Made by a program: the position numbers and the translations under genes. A stretch of 64,000 nt of DNA from Przewalskia tangutica (lineage: Eukaryota > Streptophyta > Magnoliopsida > Solanales > Solanaceae). This document shows positions 34,672 through 47,182 of the stretch, piece after piece. The notes under the pieces were generated by a model that worked only from the letters and a program-made list of their open reading frames with translations, was not told the origin of the DNA and ran no database searches. Where the stretch lies: NCBI GenBank assembly GCA_029844215.1, contig CM056738.1:66369593-66433592 (forward strand), written 5' to 3'. Positions within the stretch are counted from its first letter, which is position 1; each line of letters opens with the position of its first letter.

Positions 34672-35471
34672 ATATGAAAGCATGAATATGACATGGACAC
34701 AATAAGCAAGAATACTATGAAGTAAAAGGCTCAATCTTAGCTCTTTTTCATCCTTAAACGAGTGTTATGGATTGATGAAAACACATAATCAACAAGTAAG
34801 AAAACCATATAATATTAAAGCATCAAATTAGAGATTTCATATCTCAATCATGATTTACATTAATTGATCTAAGCTATCAACTAACGCTCATATGCTTTGG
34901 CATTCAAACAAGAAAAGTAAACAGTTCAATACTAAACAACTTCCCAGAACATGGCATTGGTACCTAATTCAAGTGCTCATCACCTCACAAGTACATTATC
35001 CCTTTTATTTACCCATTACTCCCTCTTCATTAGTTTATTTTAACCAAACACGCACTTAAAAATAGAGTCAAGTAAGGTCTCAATTAGCCTTAGATTTGAA
35101 GCCCAAAGATAACAAATGGACTCCCTCTTCCTCAACATCTCCAAACAATCTCATTCTGGATCCAAGCAATGATTAAGTGTTCCGGAAGCTCTACTGCATC
35201 CAAATTCTCCGAAGGAATTCAATCTGGTCCAAATAGTAATTTACGATTCCAATTATACCCATATTGTTATGCTTTAATTCGGAACCAAAAAATGAACCCA
35301 AAAAGGTAACTCCCAGCCCCTAAAGGCAAAAAAAAAATTTGTTTTAAAATTAATTTATCCATAACCCATAGATTCTAAATCTAGAAAATCAACCAAAACC
35401 ATCATGAATCGACCTCCAATTTAAGGAATTATTATATATCAACTTTAGGGATCACAACTCCAATTTCTATA
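34672..35471 (-). repeat. E2: diverged LTR fragment related to E
   Basis: AT-rich, no gene. It can be aligned by eye with about 57756-58510 of the E LTR: both start with CATGAATATGACATG, share TAGTTTATTT, ACCCATATTG and TTTATCCATA/TTTACCCATG blocks in the same order, but differ at many positions. It was probably the oldest layer here; D1 and E both lie within it. Confidence 0.65.
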
Positions 35472-35974
35472 TGTCACGACCCAATTTACCAAGCTGTGAT
35501 GGTACTAACCCCAAAATTCAGTAAGACAACCACAACCATTTAATCCGAATTTATTAGAGAAATAAAGTACGGAAATAGTTAAAGAAAATAAATTCAAGTC
35601 TTAATTAAGTCTCATAACATATATAATATGAAAAGTACTACAAATCCCCCAAGATTGATGTTAATGGTACAAGAACGAACTAGAAAGGAATACAAGTCTG
35701 GGAATACATCCTGAAATACATAAGTTGTCCAAAAATGAAAAGACAGAATGTAAAGGATAGATGAGGAGATTCGATGCCATGTATCACACTAATGGCTCAC
35801 CCCAAATCGTATGGATGGCCTCCTCTACAACCAGTAGCATCTCAAACTCCGCTCGTGCTAGGAATAGAGTTTGCACAGAAAAAGGCTACAACAAGTGTAA
35901 CTTGAGTACAATAAACAACGTGTACTCAAAATCATCGTCGATTGATCCTAGATAAAATGGAGACGAAGGCTGGC
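35472..35974 (-). repeat. E 3' LTR, first segment (LTR end)
   Basis: On the plus strand it starts TGTCACGACCCAATTTACC, i.e. the LTR ends GGGTCGTGACA on the minus strand. It is interrupted at 35975 by element C' and continues at 54425 and then at 57582. The last five bases, CTGGC, are the left target-site duplication of C'. No gene. Confidence 0.75.
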
Positions 35975-38900
35975 TGTCACGACCCGAACCCGGGCCCGTG
36001 ACTGGTGCCTTACCCCGGGCACCCTAGTGATACAACATCAGAGAAAATCAGCGGAAATAAAAACATGAACATGAATTAAGAGAAAGGATAAATAAACAGG
36101 CCAACCAAAACAGTTGCCTTCATCATATGTACATAAATACGAACGCTTATCCTTTTTACAAACCCCGCCACAACAAAGGTTACATGCACTTAAGATTTAC
36201 AACAACTATGACGGACGGGCCCGCCATACCACGAATGTATAAGAATCTCTGCACTGTGGTAACATACCAAAAGATAAGCCTCCAAGGAACGGAGCTTCCA
36301 ACACGCTGAAATGTGATCCTATGTCGGATCGGCCGATCGATACCTTTACTGCAGATGGCGCAGCCCGGGCGAGGTCGATAACAGTACCAAGTATGTGAAA
36401 TCAGAAATCGTAAATGCAATCATAATAGTCTATATAAAGCGAGAGACATGTATGATAACCAAACTACGATCACAACATAAAGCGATCATGTCAAGTCGTG
36501 ACTCACGCCTCAAAGTCATCCTCACGCCCGTGGAACTCCTTCCTCACCGCCAGCCTAGGTACAAATCATGTGATACGTAAAGCGGTCTCGCCCATCTTAT
36601 GGACCTAATATAGAAACGTGGAATACATTTCCGGTCCATCCCATGAACCTAGAGTCGAGTGGAATACATTCGGATGAACCGTAGTCGAGTGAAATACATT
36701 CCTGATGAACCTAATCAAGTGAAATACATTCGGATAAACCTAATCAAGTGAAATACATTCGGATGAACCGTAATCAAGTGAAATACATTCCGTATGAACC
36801 TAATCAAGTGAAATACATTCCCGGATGAGCCGGTAATCAAGTGAAATACATTCGGATGAACCGTAATCAAGTGAAATACATTCGGATGAACCGTAGTCGA
36901 GTAGAACACGCGATTTGCACAACAAGGCTATCACACGTAACATGGTCAAGTTTCATAACAACAAGCATAAGCAAGTTACACACAACTCAAGGTACTTTCA
37001 TTTTATGCCAAAGTCCGGATTTTAACCCTAAAGTATTACGTACGTTAAATTCCTTTTAAAGATCCATTTCTTTTACGAAGGTCACCCGATACCCGTAGTA
37101 TAAAAATAGAGTGACTAACATTGTTAAGTAAACCAAAAATGCTTTCCTTTGTAAAATCAAGTAACAACCTTATTTTCCAAACGTTCAAGTTTGCCTAATT
37201 TCAAAAGCTCAAGTTTCTCATTTTAGAAAAGGTTTCGTAGTTCATAGTTTTAAATCCTTTAAAACATAATTCTCCTTTAAACGTTTTGAGAAACATATGT
37301 CTTATATGTGAGTAGGTTATTCTTGTTTATAATTAATCTTATTAAGCAGCCATGATCTAGGAAATGTAATATCATTTTGTCTTATCTTAGCTTCTATGCA
37401 GATGGAGGTTTCTATTGGTTTTAATACCATACTTCATTATTCAATAAATTTTCCTTTATTAACGCTGCAGTGGTTTGTCGATACTCATTCTGATTTCCGA
37501 AATCAGTAAAACATTATTTTTATCACTCTTAAGACGTTATACCTAACTTCCCATAAAGCTAGTACAACTCTTATGTTTTCAAAGCTAAGTATTACTCTCC
37601 TTTCAAAAAGGTCTTTTTGAAACACTTCAAGTTCTTTATTACTACACATCAAATCCGTTATAAGTCAAATCAGCTACCCTTTGAAACCACAAAGCATTTT
37701 CTTACCTACATAAAGCTGTTATAACCAACTACTCATAAAGTCGTTATAACACTTCATGTTTCAAACCAATCAAATACATTAAACACATGTACGTCTACCG
37801 TAGTACATAGTTATACACATATCATGCTAGAACAGATAGGAAGAGGTTCACATACCTCGCGACGAGTATCGACTAATAGCAAAACGCTCCAAGTACTTCA
37901 AACCGCTTACTACCTTAAGCCACGTAGATTGCACCACACGTAGTACTTCAACCTATAAGGCCACAAGGCGCATTAACATCTAGATCTCATCGTTCCATAT
38001 TCTACGTAAAATTGACATTCCCGCACACAACAGAAATCTCCTCCTTTATCGAGGCTGCCATCAAGCCAACCGTGGGGTTAACACGCCTAACCTGACGTAC
38101 AATTCTACTATACAAGAATGCTACACAAGTCTCATGTCTGAATACACCCTATGTAATTACGATCGATTCTCTTCTTTAAATTCGTGCTTAAGTCAAAAGA
38201 CATTGCAGACAACTATGTTCAATTCTATATATAGTATACTTTAACTATATATTCCTACAAAGATGTAATTTCCAATTACAATAGAAGGTCAAGATATTTA
38301 CCTCGATAAGCCCAAAATTATCCAAGTTATAATGTCGATCCCGAGCAAGGTTTAGCTCCTACTCCGTGCGCTCCAATCCGCTCCAACAACCCTTAGAAGT
38401 TCTAACCAACTTCTACTTAAATACTTCAACCAATAATGAAGATTTCCTTAGGGTTTGGTTTGCGACTAAAAGGACAAAAGGTAGTATTTCCTGCTCTACG
38501 TATGGAGGTAACTTTTGAATACAACAAGGTAAAGGCTAAGGTATTTTGGGCATTATAACAATACTGAGAAGTATTTCTACCAAGAGGGGTGTATTATACG
38601 AAACAACTAGGCTGGGGTACCACGGCTAGCACCACAGGGGAGGGAGGCTCTCGGCCACAAGGGCCTTTACTAGGGAGGGGGGGGCTCTTGGACGAGAGTC
38701 AAACAAGAGGAGAGGGGAAGGATAGCAAGACTTGGAACATATTTGGATGAATGAAGTCTTCAAGCCAAGGGGGGGTATTTATAGCAAAACCAAAAGCCAA
38801 CCAATGGCCAAGATCAAGCCATGTGCAAGGCAAGTGTAAGGCCAAGATCAAGCCAAGTGCACCCTAACCCTACTCCACAAAACACTCCACAAAACAAGCC

Positions 38901-39230
38901 ACAAAACAAGGCACAAATCAAGGGACCAATAGGCCAAGGCCAACCGTCCCTCTTGGACGCCCAATCGTCCAAGCCACCCCACTTGCTTCCAATGTGAGGG
39001 TGACACATGTCACCCTCCCGTTGGTCCAAAATGTTTCGTCTCTCGGAAAAATCCGCAAAAATTATAAATGACATAGCCGGAATTTTCCTACGAAAGCCGT
39101 GGGAAACGCTTTCGTCTAAAAACGACTCTATTCGGCACTTGTGCCCAAATTTCGGTCCTATGCCTAACTTAAGGCTCAAATTTCGTACGTACGTCCACAC
39201 GTACATACTCTGGAAATACGGGGTATAACA
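35975..39230 (-). repeat. C' 3' LTR (3256 bp)
   Basis: TGTCACGACCC ... CGGGGTATAACA on the plus strand. Near-identical to 51145-54419. It holds a 30-bp tandem repeat (36610-36906), the palindrome (38996-39018) and a TATA box (38776-38783, minus). Its promoter half resembles that of C; the tandem repeat is absent from C. Confidence 0.92.
36610..36906 (-). repeat. 30-bp tandem repeat in C' LTR
   Basis: About ten units of 29-31 bp with the core GTGAAATACATTCGGATGAA then CCGTAATCAA or CTAATCAA (plus strand). The same array is at 51790-52087. The unit length is a multiple of three, which produces repetitive open frames by chance. Confidence 0.92.
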
Positions 39231-39915
39231 TTCTCCCCTCCTTAGAAACATTCGTCCCGAATGTTCTTTCTCAAGACGGATATCGATGAAGTTCCTTTAA
39301 CAAGTTGCCAACGCCACAGCCTGGCCACGAAATAACACACGTTCTCTTCCTTCCTTACTCGTCGTGCCCTTCTTAAACACTTGAACTCTCCCAGTGCGTA
39401 CCATACTTCAGTCAACGTTTCTGTTTTCCAGCCCTGGGAGTCACCACCTCCAACTTGGTTATCTTACTAGCCTCAATCTTCCTTAAGGCCATTCCCGGCC
39501 TTCAAGATCTTCTTCTGGTCGAACACACCCACGAACTTATACGATGGTCAACTAAACTTGGGCCTAGCACCCTCGTGACCCTACCACCGCGACCACGAGC
39601 TGACCACACCTCGAACAGATCGCGGGTTGGCCCGCAACACGCCCCAACCCGACCCATCGTCGCGCCAACTCTTGCTCGCCGACACGGAACAATCTTGCTA
39701 AATCACATCATGAAAGATACCACTTCCATTTACCCAACCTGAGGACTTATCACACAATACCTTCTAGGCATAAAATGCACTGGCGAGATCACTCGCAAAA
39801 TCTTGTACTCAAGATCACTTTACATCTAAGGTCTCAACTGTAATATTCTAAGGTTCATCATTTCTCACCCTGTGCTTACCTTTTTCCCCAACCAGTTCCT
39901 AAATCACATTTTAGT
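39231..39915 (-). other. C' interior, distal part, with PPT
   Basis: From the LTR inward: polypurine tract (TTCTCCCCTCCTT, 39231-39243), palindrome AACATTCGTCCCGAATGTT (39247-39265), then about 650 bp with no pol motif. The block shared with B and C is at about 39535-39665. A plus-strand open frame (39455-39742, 95 codons) overlaps that block and has partial similarity to an open frame at the same place in C, but the phase is not kept between copies. Confidence 0.75.
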
Positions 39916-42333
39916 TGTCACGACCCATTCGGGGCCGTAATCGTGCTCACGGGCACCCAAGTAGTCATACATCGAGTAATCGGAAATATAAAACAAGACA
40001 TGAAACAGATTTATAAAATAAGACACGCTTTATGTGAACAAACGTCGCCTTTCGACATATATATATAAACAAGGTTTAGCGATTACATCCGACATCGCAT
40101 AAATGACTACTGCACTTAAGGAAAAATACAACTATGTGACGGGCCCCGCCATACCCTCGATCATACAAAACTATCTACAACAGGAGATCATACCAAAGAG
40201 TAGAGCCTCGGAAGAGATGGAGCTCCCGACACCAACGTAGAGATCCTAAGGATGCGGATCTAGCACTGCTGCCCTTACCGCGCAGATGAACGCAGCCCCG
40301 GGCGAGGTCAAGATAACAGTACCAAGTATGTGAAACTATAAAGAATCGAAATGAAATCAAAGTATTTAAAACCTTTTCACAAATACAATCCGTTCAATTG
40401 CACATAGTGTCACATCACAAACAACAACGAATAGAAAATCAGAATGTGTCTATTCTAGGCCGCGAATGATCAAGCAAGGCCAATCGCCCATAGTATCATT
40501 CTGCGTGCCTAGTCTGGACTTCCGCACTCGCATAGTCACACGCACCGCATGAGGTATTCCCGCATCGGGGCAGCCAACCCCGACATCCGCCTAGGCTCCC
40601 GCGGCCGCATAGCCTCAAAAGACCGCGTAGTCTCAGCGGACCGCATAGGGAATCCCCGCATCGTGCTAAACACCGGAATGATCAATCCCGATCATACCGC
40701 TGCTCCGCATAGTCTCACAGACCGCATAGCCGTATAGACCGCATCGAGGGCAAGCCACTGATAACGATCGGGGGTAGGTGATACAATAACGAGACAACGG
40801 ACTTACCGATTAGCAACGTAAGCACGCAAGAATGACCCCTTTACACGATTTCAAGACACTAACCCGTAGCATCATAATATGTCTACTTATCACACAAATC
40901 TTACTACACTTAACAGAAATCAATACAAGGCTTTTATAAACAAACAAGTAAATGCCTTTTTATCTTTCTTAAGTTGTTATACCTAACTTCCCATAAAGCT
41001 AGTATAACTCTTAAGCTTTTGTTTTAAAACCAAATATTTATCTTCGTTAAAAATGATTCGATATTCTTTTGAAATGCTCAGCTTCTTTGTTATTCGTGCT
41101 TAAGCCGAGGCATTGTCGTAAGTATTATTCAAAGCTTAAGCCAGGCATCGCCGTAAGTATTATTCGAGCTTAAGTCAAAGACATTGCCGTAGTTATTATT
41201 CGATTAACACATGTACGTCACCGTACTATATATTGTAAAATATCATGCTTTAGGAAGAATCACATACCTTCTCAAATAAAACCACCGCCAAGTCAATATG
41301 TCGCGCGCAGAGAGTCACCTATAATAGTCACAGACATCTATCAAAGACTACTCAAGGTCATTCTAAACAGAGGGTTCACAATTCTACGAAAAGTCGGGCA
41401 AGACCTCCCTACCGGTGAGCTATATAAGTTCATCGTGAAAACAAATTCCTATGTAAATCTGATTTGATTATTCTTCTTTAAACCCTTCTACCGTGGTAAC
41501 AGTTCAATTCTATTCTATGATATCCTTCTAAGTATTTAATACTTATTCAATACTACTACAGATGTATTCTCTAATTCAAAAGAGGTTAGGATTAGTTACC
41601 CGGTAAGCCCAAAAATATCCTAGATAAAGTCGCTACTGAGCAAGGTTTAGCTCCTAAGTTGTACGCTCCGTAGCTCCAAGAAACCCTAAGTTCTTCACAA
41701 CTTCTACTAAGTACTATGGGATTTGGGCTAGGTATTTTGAGCATTATAACGATACTAGAAGACAACTTTTCTACCAAGGAGGAGGTAGATTTCGGCTAGC
41801 TAGGGGTAGCCCTCGCCAAACTCACCGGCGGGGAGAGGTGTTGGACGAAAGGCTGGGAGAGGAGAGGATTTTTCAAGACTGGGAAGATAACTTTGTGGAT
41901 GAAGAACTCTTCATCTCTAAGGGGGTATTTATAGCTCAAGCCTTGGCCAACCAATGGCCAAGATGAAGACAAGTGCAAGGCAAGTGTAGGGTGAGGATTA
42001 ACTATACACAAATATCCTACCAACTCCTTGACTTGTGCACAAGGCACAAAAAACGTGCCATGGCTCTTCAATTCGTCCAAATGGACGATCTGTTCACCAA
42101 TGGGAGGGTGCCAAGTGTCGCCTCCCGTTGGTCCAAAAATGTTTCGTCTCTCGGAAAAATCCGCAAAAATAGCAATGGCATAGCGGAATTTTCCTACGAA
42201 AGTCGTGGAAACATTTCGTTAAAACGATTCTTTTAGTGAGTTGTGTACAAAAAAACGTCCAAGGCTAACTTTAAGGCCAAACTTTTTGTACGTATTCCCT
42301 TACGTACATACTCTGGAAATACGGGGTATAACA
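39916..42333 (-). repeat. A3 3' LTR (2418 bp)
   Basis: On the plus strand TGTCACGACCC ... CGGGGTATAACA. Pairs with 47183-49647. TATA box TATTTATA (41926-41933), CCAAT palindrome GGCCAACCAATGGCC (41945-41959) and hairpin GATGAAGAACTCTTCATC (41899-41916) mirror A1/A2. Differences from its partner concentrate at CAG/CTG and CG sites. Confidence 0.93.
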
Positions 42334-42368
42334 TTCTCCCCTCCTTAGAAACATTCGTCCCGAATGTT
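42334..42368 (-). other. A3 polypurine tract and palindrome
   Basis: TTCTCCCCTCCTT (42334-42346) is the polypurine tract read in reverse. AACATTCGTCCCGAATGTT (42350-42368) is the palindrome. Confidence 0.9.
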
Positions 42369-42459
42369 CCTTCTCAAGACAGTTATCGAAGCTTAAACAG
42401 TTTGTAAGTGCCACACATGGCCACAAAAATAACACTTAGGCATAAATGATAACGAAAAT

Positions 42460-45400
42460 TTACAAGTAGGAAAGTGAATTACCTGGAGGTGTGGGGAATA
42501 GGTGAGGATACTTCTGCCTCATGTCCTCCTCGGCTTCCCACGTCATCTCCTCCCTGAGCTCGTTCCGCCACAAGACTTTGACGGAAGCCACGCCTCGTCC
42601 GCAGACGCCTAACTCGACGATCGACTATCGCTATGGGAATCTCTCATACGATAACCCCTGGCCACCAGACATCGTCAATCGGGTGTACCCTAGATGGATC
42701 CCCGATACATCTCCTCAAAGATAGATACGTGAAAACCGGATGACCGCCTCCGGATCGGACGGCAGATCCAACTCATAGCAACCTTGCCTATCTCGCGACA
42801 ATCAAACGCCCAATGTACTGGGCCGAAGTTTCTTCTTCCCGAATCTCATCACACCCTTCATGGGTGACACCTTTAGGAAAACCCAATCATGAACCTCGAA
42901 CTCAAGATGCCGACGACGATGATCTGCATACGACTTGGCCGACTCGAAATGTCAATAGCCGCCTCGATAAGCTTCACCTTATCCATCACGCCGCACCAAA
43001 TCTGGTCCCACTAGCCGCACTCGCCCACATCGAACCAACCTATAGGCGATTTGCACTTCCTCCCATACAAGGCCTCATAAGGCGCCATCGAATCTGGAGT
43101 GGTAGCTATTATTATACGCAAACTCAACTAGAGGCAAATGATCCTCCCAACTACCATCGGTCAATAACACAGCTCGCAAAGATATCTCAAGAGTCCGATA
43201 GTGCGCTCGCTGTCCGTCTGCGTGGATGAAATGCGACTGTGCTCACTGCGTCCCTAAACCCCTCGGAAGGACCTCAGAAGTTAGCCAGAAGCCGGGCTCC
43301 TCATGCGATATGATCGGGTAGGGACTCCATGCGGTCGACGATCTCTCGATGTAAAGTCCGCATAATCCTCACCAAAAGTCGCCTGACGGAAGAAAGTGGG
43401 CTGATTTCGCACCGTCGACGATAACCCAAATAGAATCATGTCTCCTCCGAGTGCGAGGTAATCCCGTGATGAAGTCCATGTTGATTACCTCCCACTTCCG
43501 TGTCGGGATCTCTATCGCCGCAACAAACCACTGTGCCTCGTGCTCTACCTTCACCGCCGACAACAAGGGCACCGAGCTACGAACTCGCAACGCCCCTCTT
43601 CGCCATCCCACCAATACACGGATCTAAGGTCGTGGTACATCTTGGTCGACCCGGATGGATAGAGTAACGCCACGCTGTGTGCTTCCCCAAGAACTCACTG
43701 CCAAGTCCTCAAACATCCGAACACACAACTCGCTCAAACCTTAGCACCCCATCGTGCTACTCAAAAGCGACCCTTGCCTCACGAAGAGTCAGATCACGAT
43801 ATCGAATCAAAGCCGGATCTCGAATCGCTCTTCACCTCCTCGACGATGGAAGACTCGCAACCTCACGAACTCTAACCCCATCGCTATCGAATCAATCAAG
43901 CGGACACCAAGGCTCGCTAATCGATGCAAATCACGAACCATGTCCTCCTCTCTAGCCGCACATCCGATAGGCTCCCATCGACCTACGACTAAGAGCATCC
44001 GCCACAACATTGGCCTTCCCGGTGGTACGGGATATCAACATCGTAATCCTTAAGCAACTCTAACCACCGTCTCGCCGTAAGTTCACCTCCTCTGCTGAAG
44101 ATATACTTGGAGGCTCTTGTGGTGCGTATAAATATCCACGTGAACCCCATACAAATAGTGCCTCCAGATCTTTAAAGCGTGAATCACACCGCCAACTCCA
44201 AATCATGGGGGTAGTTCCTCCGTGTTTCTTCAGTGCCGGGATGCATATGCTATAACTCGCCATGCCGCATCAACACACATCCCAACCCGATGCCCGACGA
44301 TCACAATACACGACATAACCATCCGACCTGCGGAAGAGTAAGAACGGGGCGGTGTCGCCTTCTTTCAAAGAATCGAAACCCCGCCACAAGCATCACCCAT
44401 CAAACTTGGCTACCTTCCGAGTCACCTAGTCAATGGTGCGTAGATAGAAGCAAACTTCTCCACGAACCGATAATATCCTGCAAGGCCCGTAAAATCGCGA
44501 ACCTCTGAGTAGTAGGTCTAGGCCAAGTCCTCGATCGCTTCGATCTTGGCGATTCCACTCGAATGCCATCACCACAATATGCCCAAGAAACGCCATCAAG
44601 TCAACCAAAACTCACATTTGGAAAACTTGGCGCATACCGCTGGTCCCGAGAGAATCACAAGACAGCCTCAAATGCTCCGCATGCTCCCGCTCGAGCGAAT
44701 AAACCAAGATATCATCAATGAACACTATCACAAACGTGTCCAAAATGGTTTGAACACTCGGTTCATCAAATCCATGAATACCGTCGAGCATTGGTCAACC
44801 CAAAAGACATGACCAACTCATAATGCCCGCATCGTCCGAATGCGATCTAGGGACATCCACCTCTCCGACACGAACTCGATGATAGCCCGAACGCAGATCA
44901 ATCTTGGAGAAACATCTCGCGCCGCAATCGGTCGAACAAATCATCAATCTCGGGAAGGGGTATTCGTTCTTAATGGTCACCTTGTTCACCGCTCAGTAAT
45001 CAACACACATGCGCAGCGTCCCGCCCTTCTTCTTCACGAACAATACGGCGCTTCCCGGGAGAAACACTCAGCCCGATGAAGCCCTTCTCCAAAGAAATCC
45101 CTAAGCCGATCCTTCAACTCTCTCAACTCGGCAGTGTCATTCAGATGGCGGAATGGAAATAGCCGAGTGTCCGCAATATGTCAATACAAAACTCAATCTC
45201 CTCTCGTGAGGGATACCCGAGGTCGCCTGAAACACGCCTGGGAACTCTCTCGACCACCGAATCGACGGAAAATCTGGTACCGCAGCCTTCAGATCAAACA
45301 CCAACGAGATGGTAGATATACCCTTCAGACCATCTTCCTAGCCTCGAGGTAGGAAATAAACCTACCCCGGCGATACCGTGCTCCTCCCACTCAACAACCG

Positions 45401-45770
45401 CCTCAGAAACTGGAACTGCACTACTTCTCTCTCAGCCTACATTGGCATAGCAAGAAGCTAGCCAATCCATCCCCATGATCACGCCGAAGTCAATCATCTC
45501 CAACTCTATCAAGTCGGCTGCCAGGTCCGACGATCAGAATGGTCACAGACAAGCTCTATATACCCGCCGAGCTACCACCGAATCACCCATCGCGTAGCTA
45601 CCTCGAAGTGGTCCATGGACTCGTGCTCTATCCCTATCCTACTAGCAACAAGGGGAGATATATAGACAGTAGAACCGGATCTATCAAAGCATACACATCA
45701 AACCGAGAACCGATAAGGTACTGTGACGACATCGTGAGGCCTCACGATCCGCTTACCGACAAAGCATAAA
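42460..45770 (-). pseudogene. pol: A3 pol: PR-RT-RNaseH-INT-chromodomain, broken
   Basis: Same domain order as A1/A2, read on the minus strand. Protease about 45770-45480 (FDVYALID at 45690). Reverse transcriptase about 45290-44460: the frame at 44989-44795 holds NKVTIKNEYPFPR and CFSKIDLRSGYH, and the catalytic FIDD lies near 44710-44722. RNase H about 44340-44040. Integrase zinc end and core about 43640-43040: the frame at 43614-43369 has NMDFITGLPRTRRRHDSIW with the first catalytic Asp. Integrase C-terminal part about 42900-42740; chromodomain-like tail about 42660-42460, ending TAA. Interrupted by many frame changes. Confidence 0.88.
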
Positions 45771-45799
45771 TGCGGTTCGAGGACCCTAGAATCTGGGAC

Positions 45800-46979
45800 C
45801 CGCGCACGACCTGCCGCGACCCGCTGGTCCATGAGTACCTTGCCCTCCGGCGAGTAATCGTCGGGATGAAGAAGCGGCAATGCACCCGCAGATCGGGCCC
45901 TACTACCGCCGCCCCGGTCGGACAAACTCGCGAAATGACCTGCCGCCACAAGTATAGCAGCTCCTGAGTACAGCCCGAATGGTATCTACCACAACGCACA
46001 CCGAGCGGACCTCAACGGTTAGCACCCTCGCTACTCGAAATCAAGTCCCGGGCCCCGACCGCCCGACCGCTCGCCAGACCGAAAATGAGGTAGGAGCGCT
46101 CTACCGGCCGTGGTGCAACCGACTTCACGATGCCGCCACCCCGAACCACCAAAAGAACCGACCGCCTCGCCTTCTTCTGGCCGATATCGCTCTACCCGGC
46201 GGTCTCTACGCCTCACATCCCAAAGCATGAGCTGCATACGGTTATGTCCATGCTCGGTGAAGGGACACACCGCACAAGACTCGCCATGTAATCATCTAGC
46301 CTGACATAGCGATGCACCGCCCTCCATCTCGCTACGGTGCAGTGGACATATCGAGCCAAAGAATCAAACTCGACATTGTACTCCTCACCGCAAGGCCCTC
46401 CTGTCTCTCAAAGAACAAGAATCTATCACTCGTGCCCTCCTCATGCGGAGGCAAGAAGTGTGTGAGAAAAGCCTCAAAACTCATCCCATACCTGGAGGTG
46501 CATGCTCTCCCGAAAGCTCCTATGATCAAACCAATCGATCGCGGTATCACGCACCGATGCGAACCGAATGTCACGCATCACCTCAAGCCACGATCACCCG
46601 CATAATCCTCTGCGGTGACGGATGAACTCTCGCGGATCATCCTCCGACCTCGACCCGTAAAACTCGCGGCTACAACTAAGGAAATCCCGTAGTCTCAAAC
46701 TATTCGCCTCGGGTGCACTACGCGCGATCGAGCCGAGGCGAACCGCCGCATCCAGCCTCTCTCTCGTATCGGGCCACAACTTTAGCCAAAAGTCGGGCCA
46801 TCTCCTTGTACCTAACTCTCCGCCCAGCCGTGGGATGCGAGGTGTGGTATCGCGGTCTCGCTGGGCGGCGGCGTCATAGAACTCGCCGCCTCGTATAGAC
46901 GGGCACGAGCCTCGTGACTGGGTGTCTCGCTAGCCTCTCGCCGCTTTGCCTTCGGGCCCGGTTGCCTTACGTGAGGCAT
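45800..46979 (-). pseudogene. gag: A3 gag, frameshifted
   Basis: Starts ATGCCTCACGTAAGGC at 46979 (MPHVRQP in frame as written; one base pattern away from the MPPRKAT of A1). Capsid pieces lie at 46574-46332: FEAFLTHFLPPHEEG, DRFLFFERQ and LILWLDMS, where A1 reads the same DNA as FDSLARY in another frame. The knuckle region near 45960-45890 reads LLYLWRQVISRVCPTG; the cysteine/histidine pattern is damaged. Several frame changes; probably inactive or mis-sequenced. Confidence 0.82.
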
Positions 46980-47166
46980 AATCAGCATGTGAAAGGAATA
47001 CGTTAGAGGGGTCCAACCTATAACACAGCTCTAAAGCACGATATCAGAATGAAGAATGGAAACCAATCCTAAATATCCTATAGCCTCCTGATTATTGGTG
47101 TGGTGCACAACATACCGATAATCAAGACTTACTAGATACGGTGCAGACACTTTCCGAGGATTAACT

Positions 47167-47178
47167 GCTCTGATACCA
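47167..47178 (-). other. A3 primer-binding site, tRNA-iMet
   Basis: GCTCTGATACCA on the plus strand is the reverse complement of TGGTATCAGAGC, four bases from the LTR end. Confidence 0.94.
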
Positions 47179-47182
47179 CTTC

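Noticed and set aside
36610..36906. Regular 30-bp direct repeats resembling a CRISPR array
   Set aside because: The units are contiguous, with no unique spacers, lie in both LTRs of one element, and the setting is a plant genome. The repeated peptide read from them is a by-product of a unit length divisible by three.
38814..39251. A 145-codon minus-strand frame, the second copy at 54004-54327, as a secreted peptide gene
   Set aside because: It covers the LTR start, G-box palindrome and promoter upstream region in both C' LTRs. Its GLFCGVFCGV repeats come from short CAAAACAAGCC-type repeats.
39455..39742. A 95-codon open frame antisense to C' as a conserved extra gene
   Set aside because: It shares short runs with an open frame at the same place in C, but indels between C, B and C' shift the phase. 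It is reported only as part of the conserved block.
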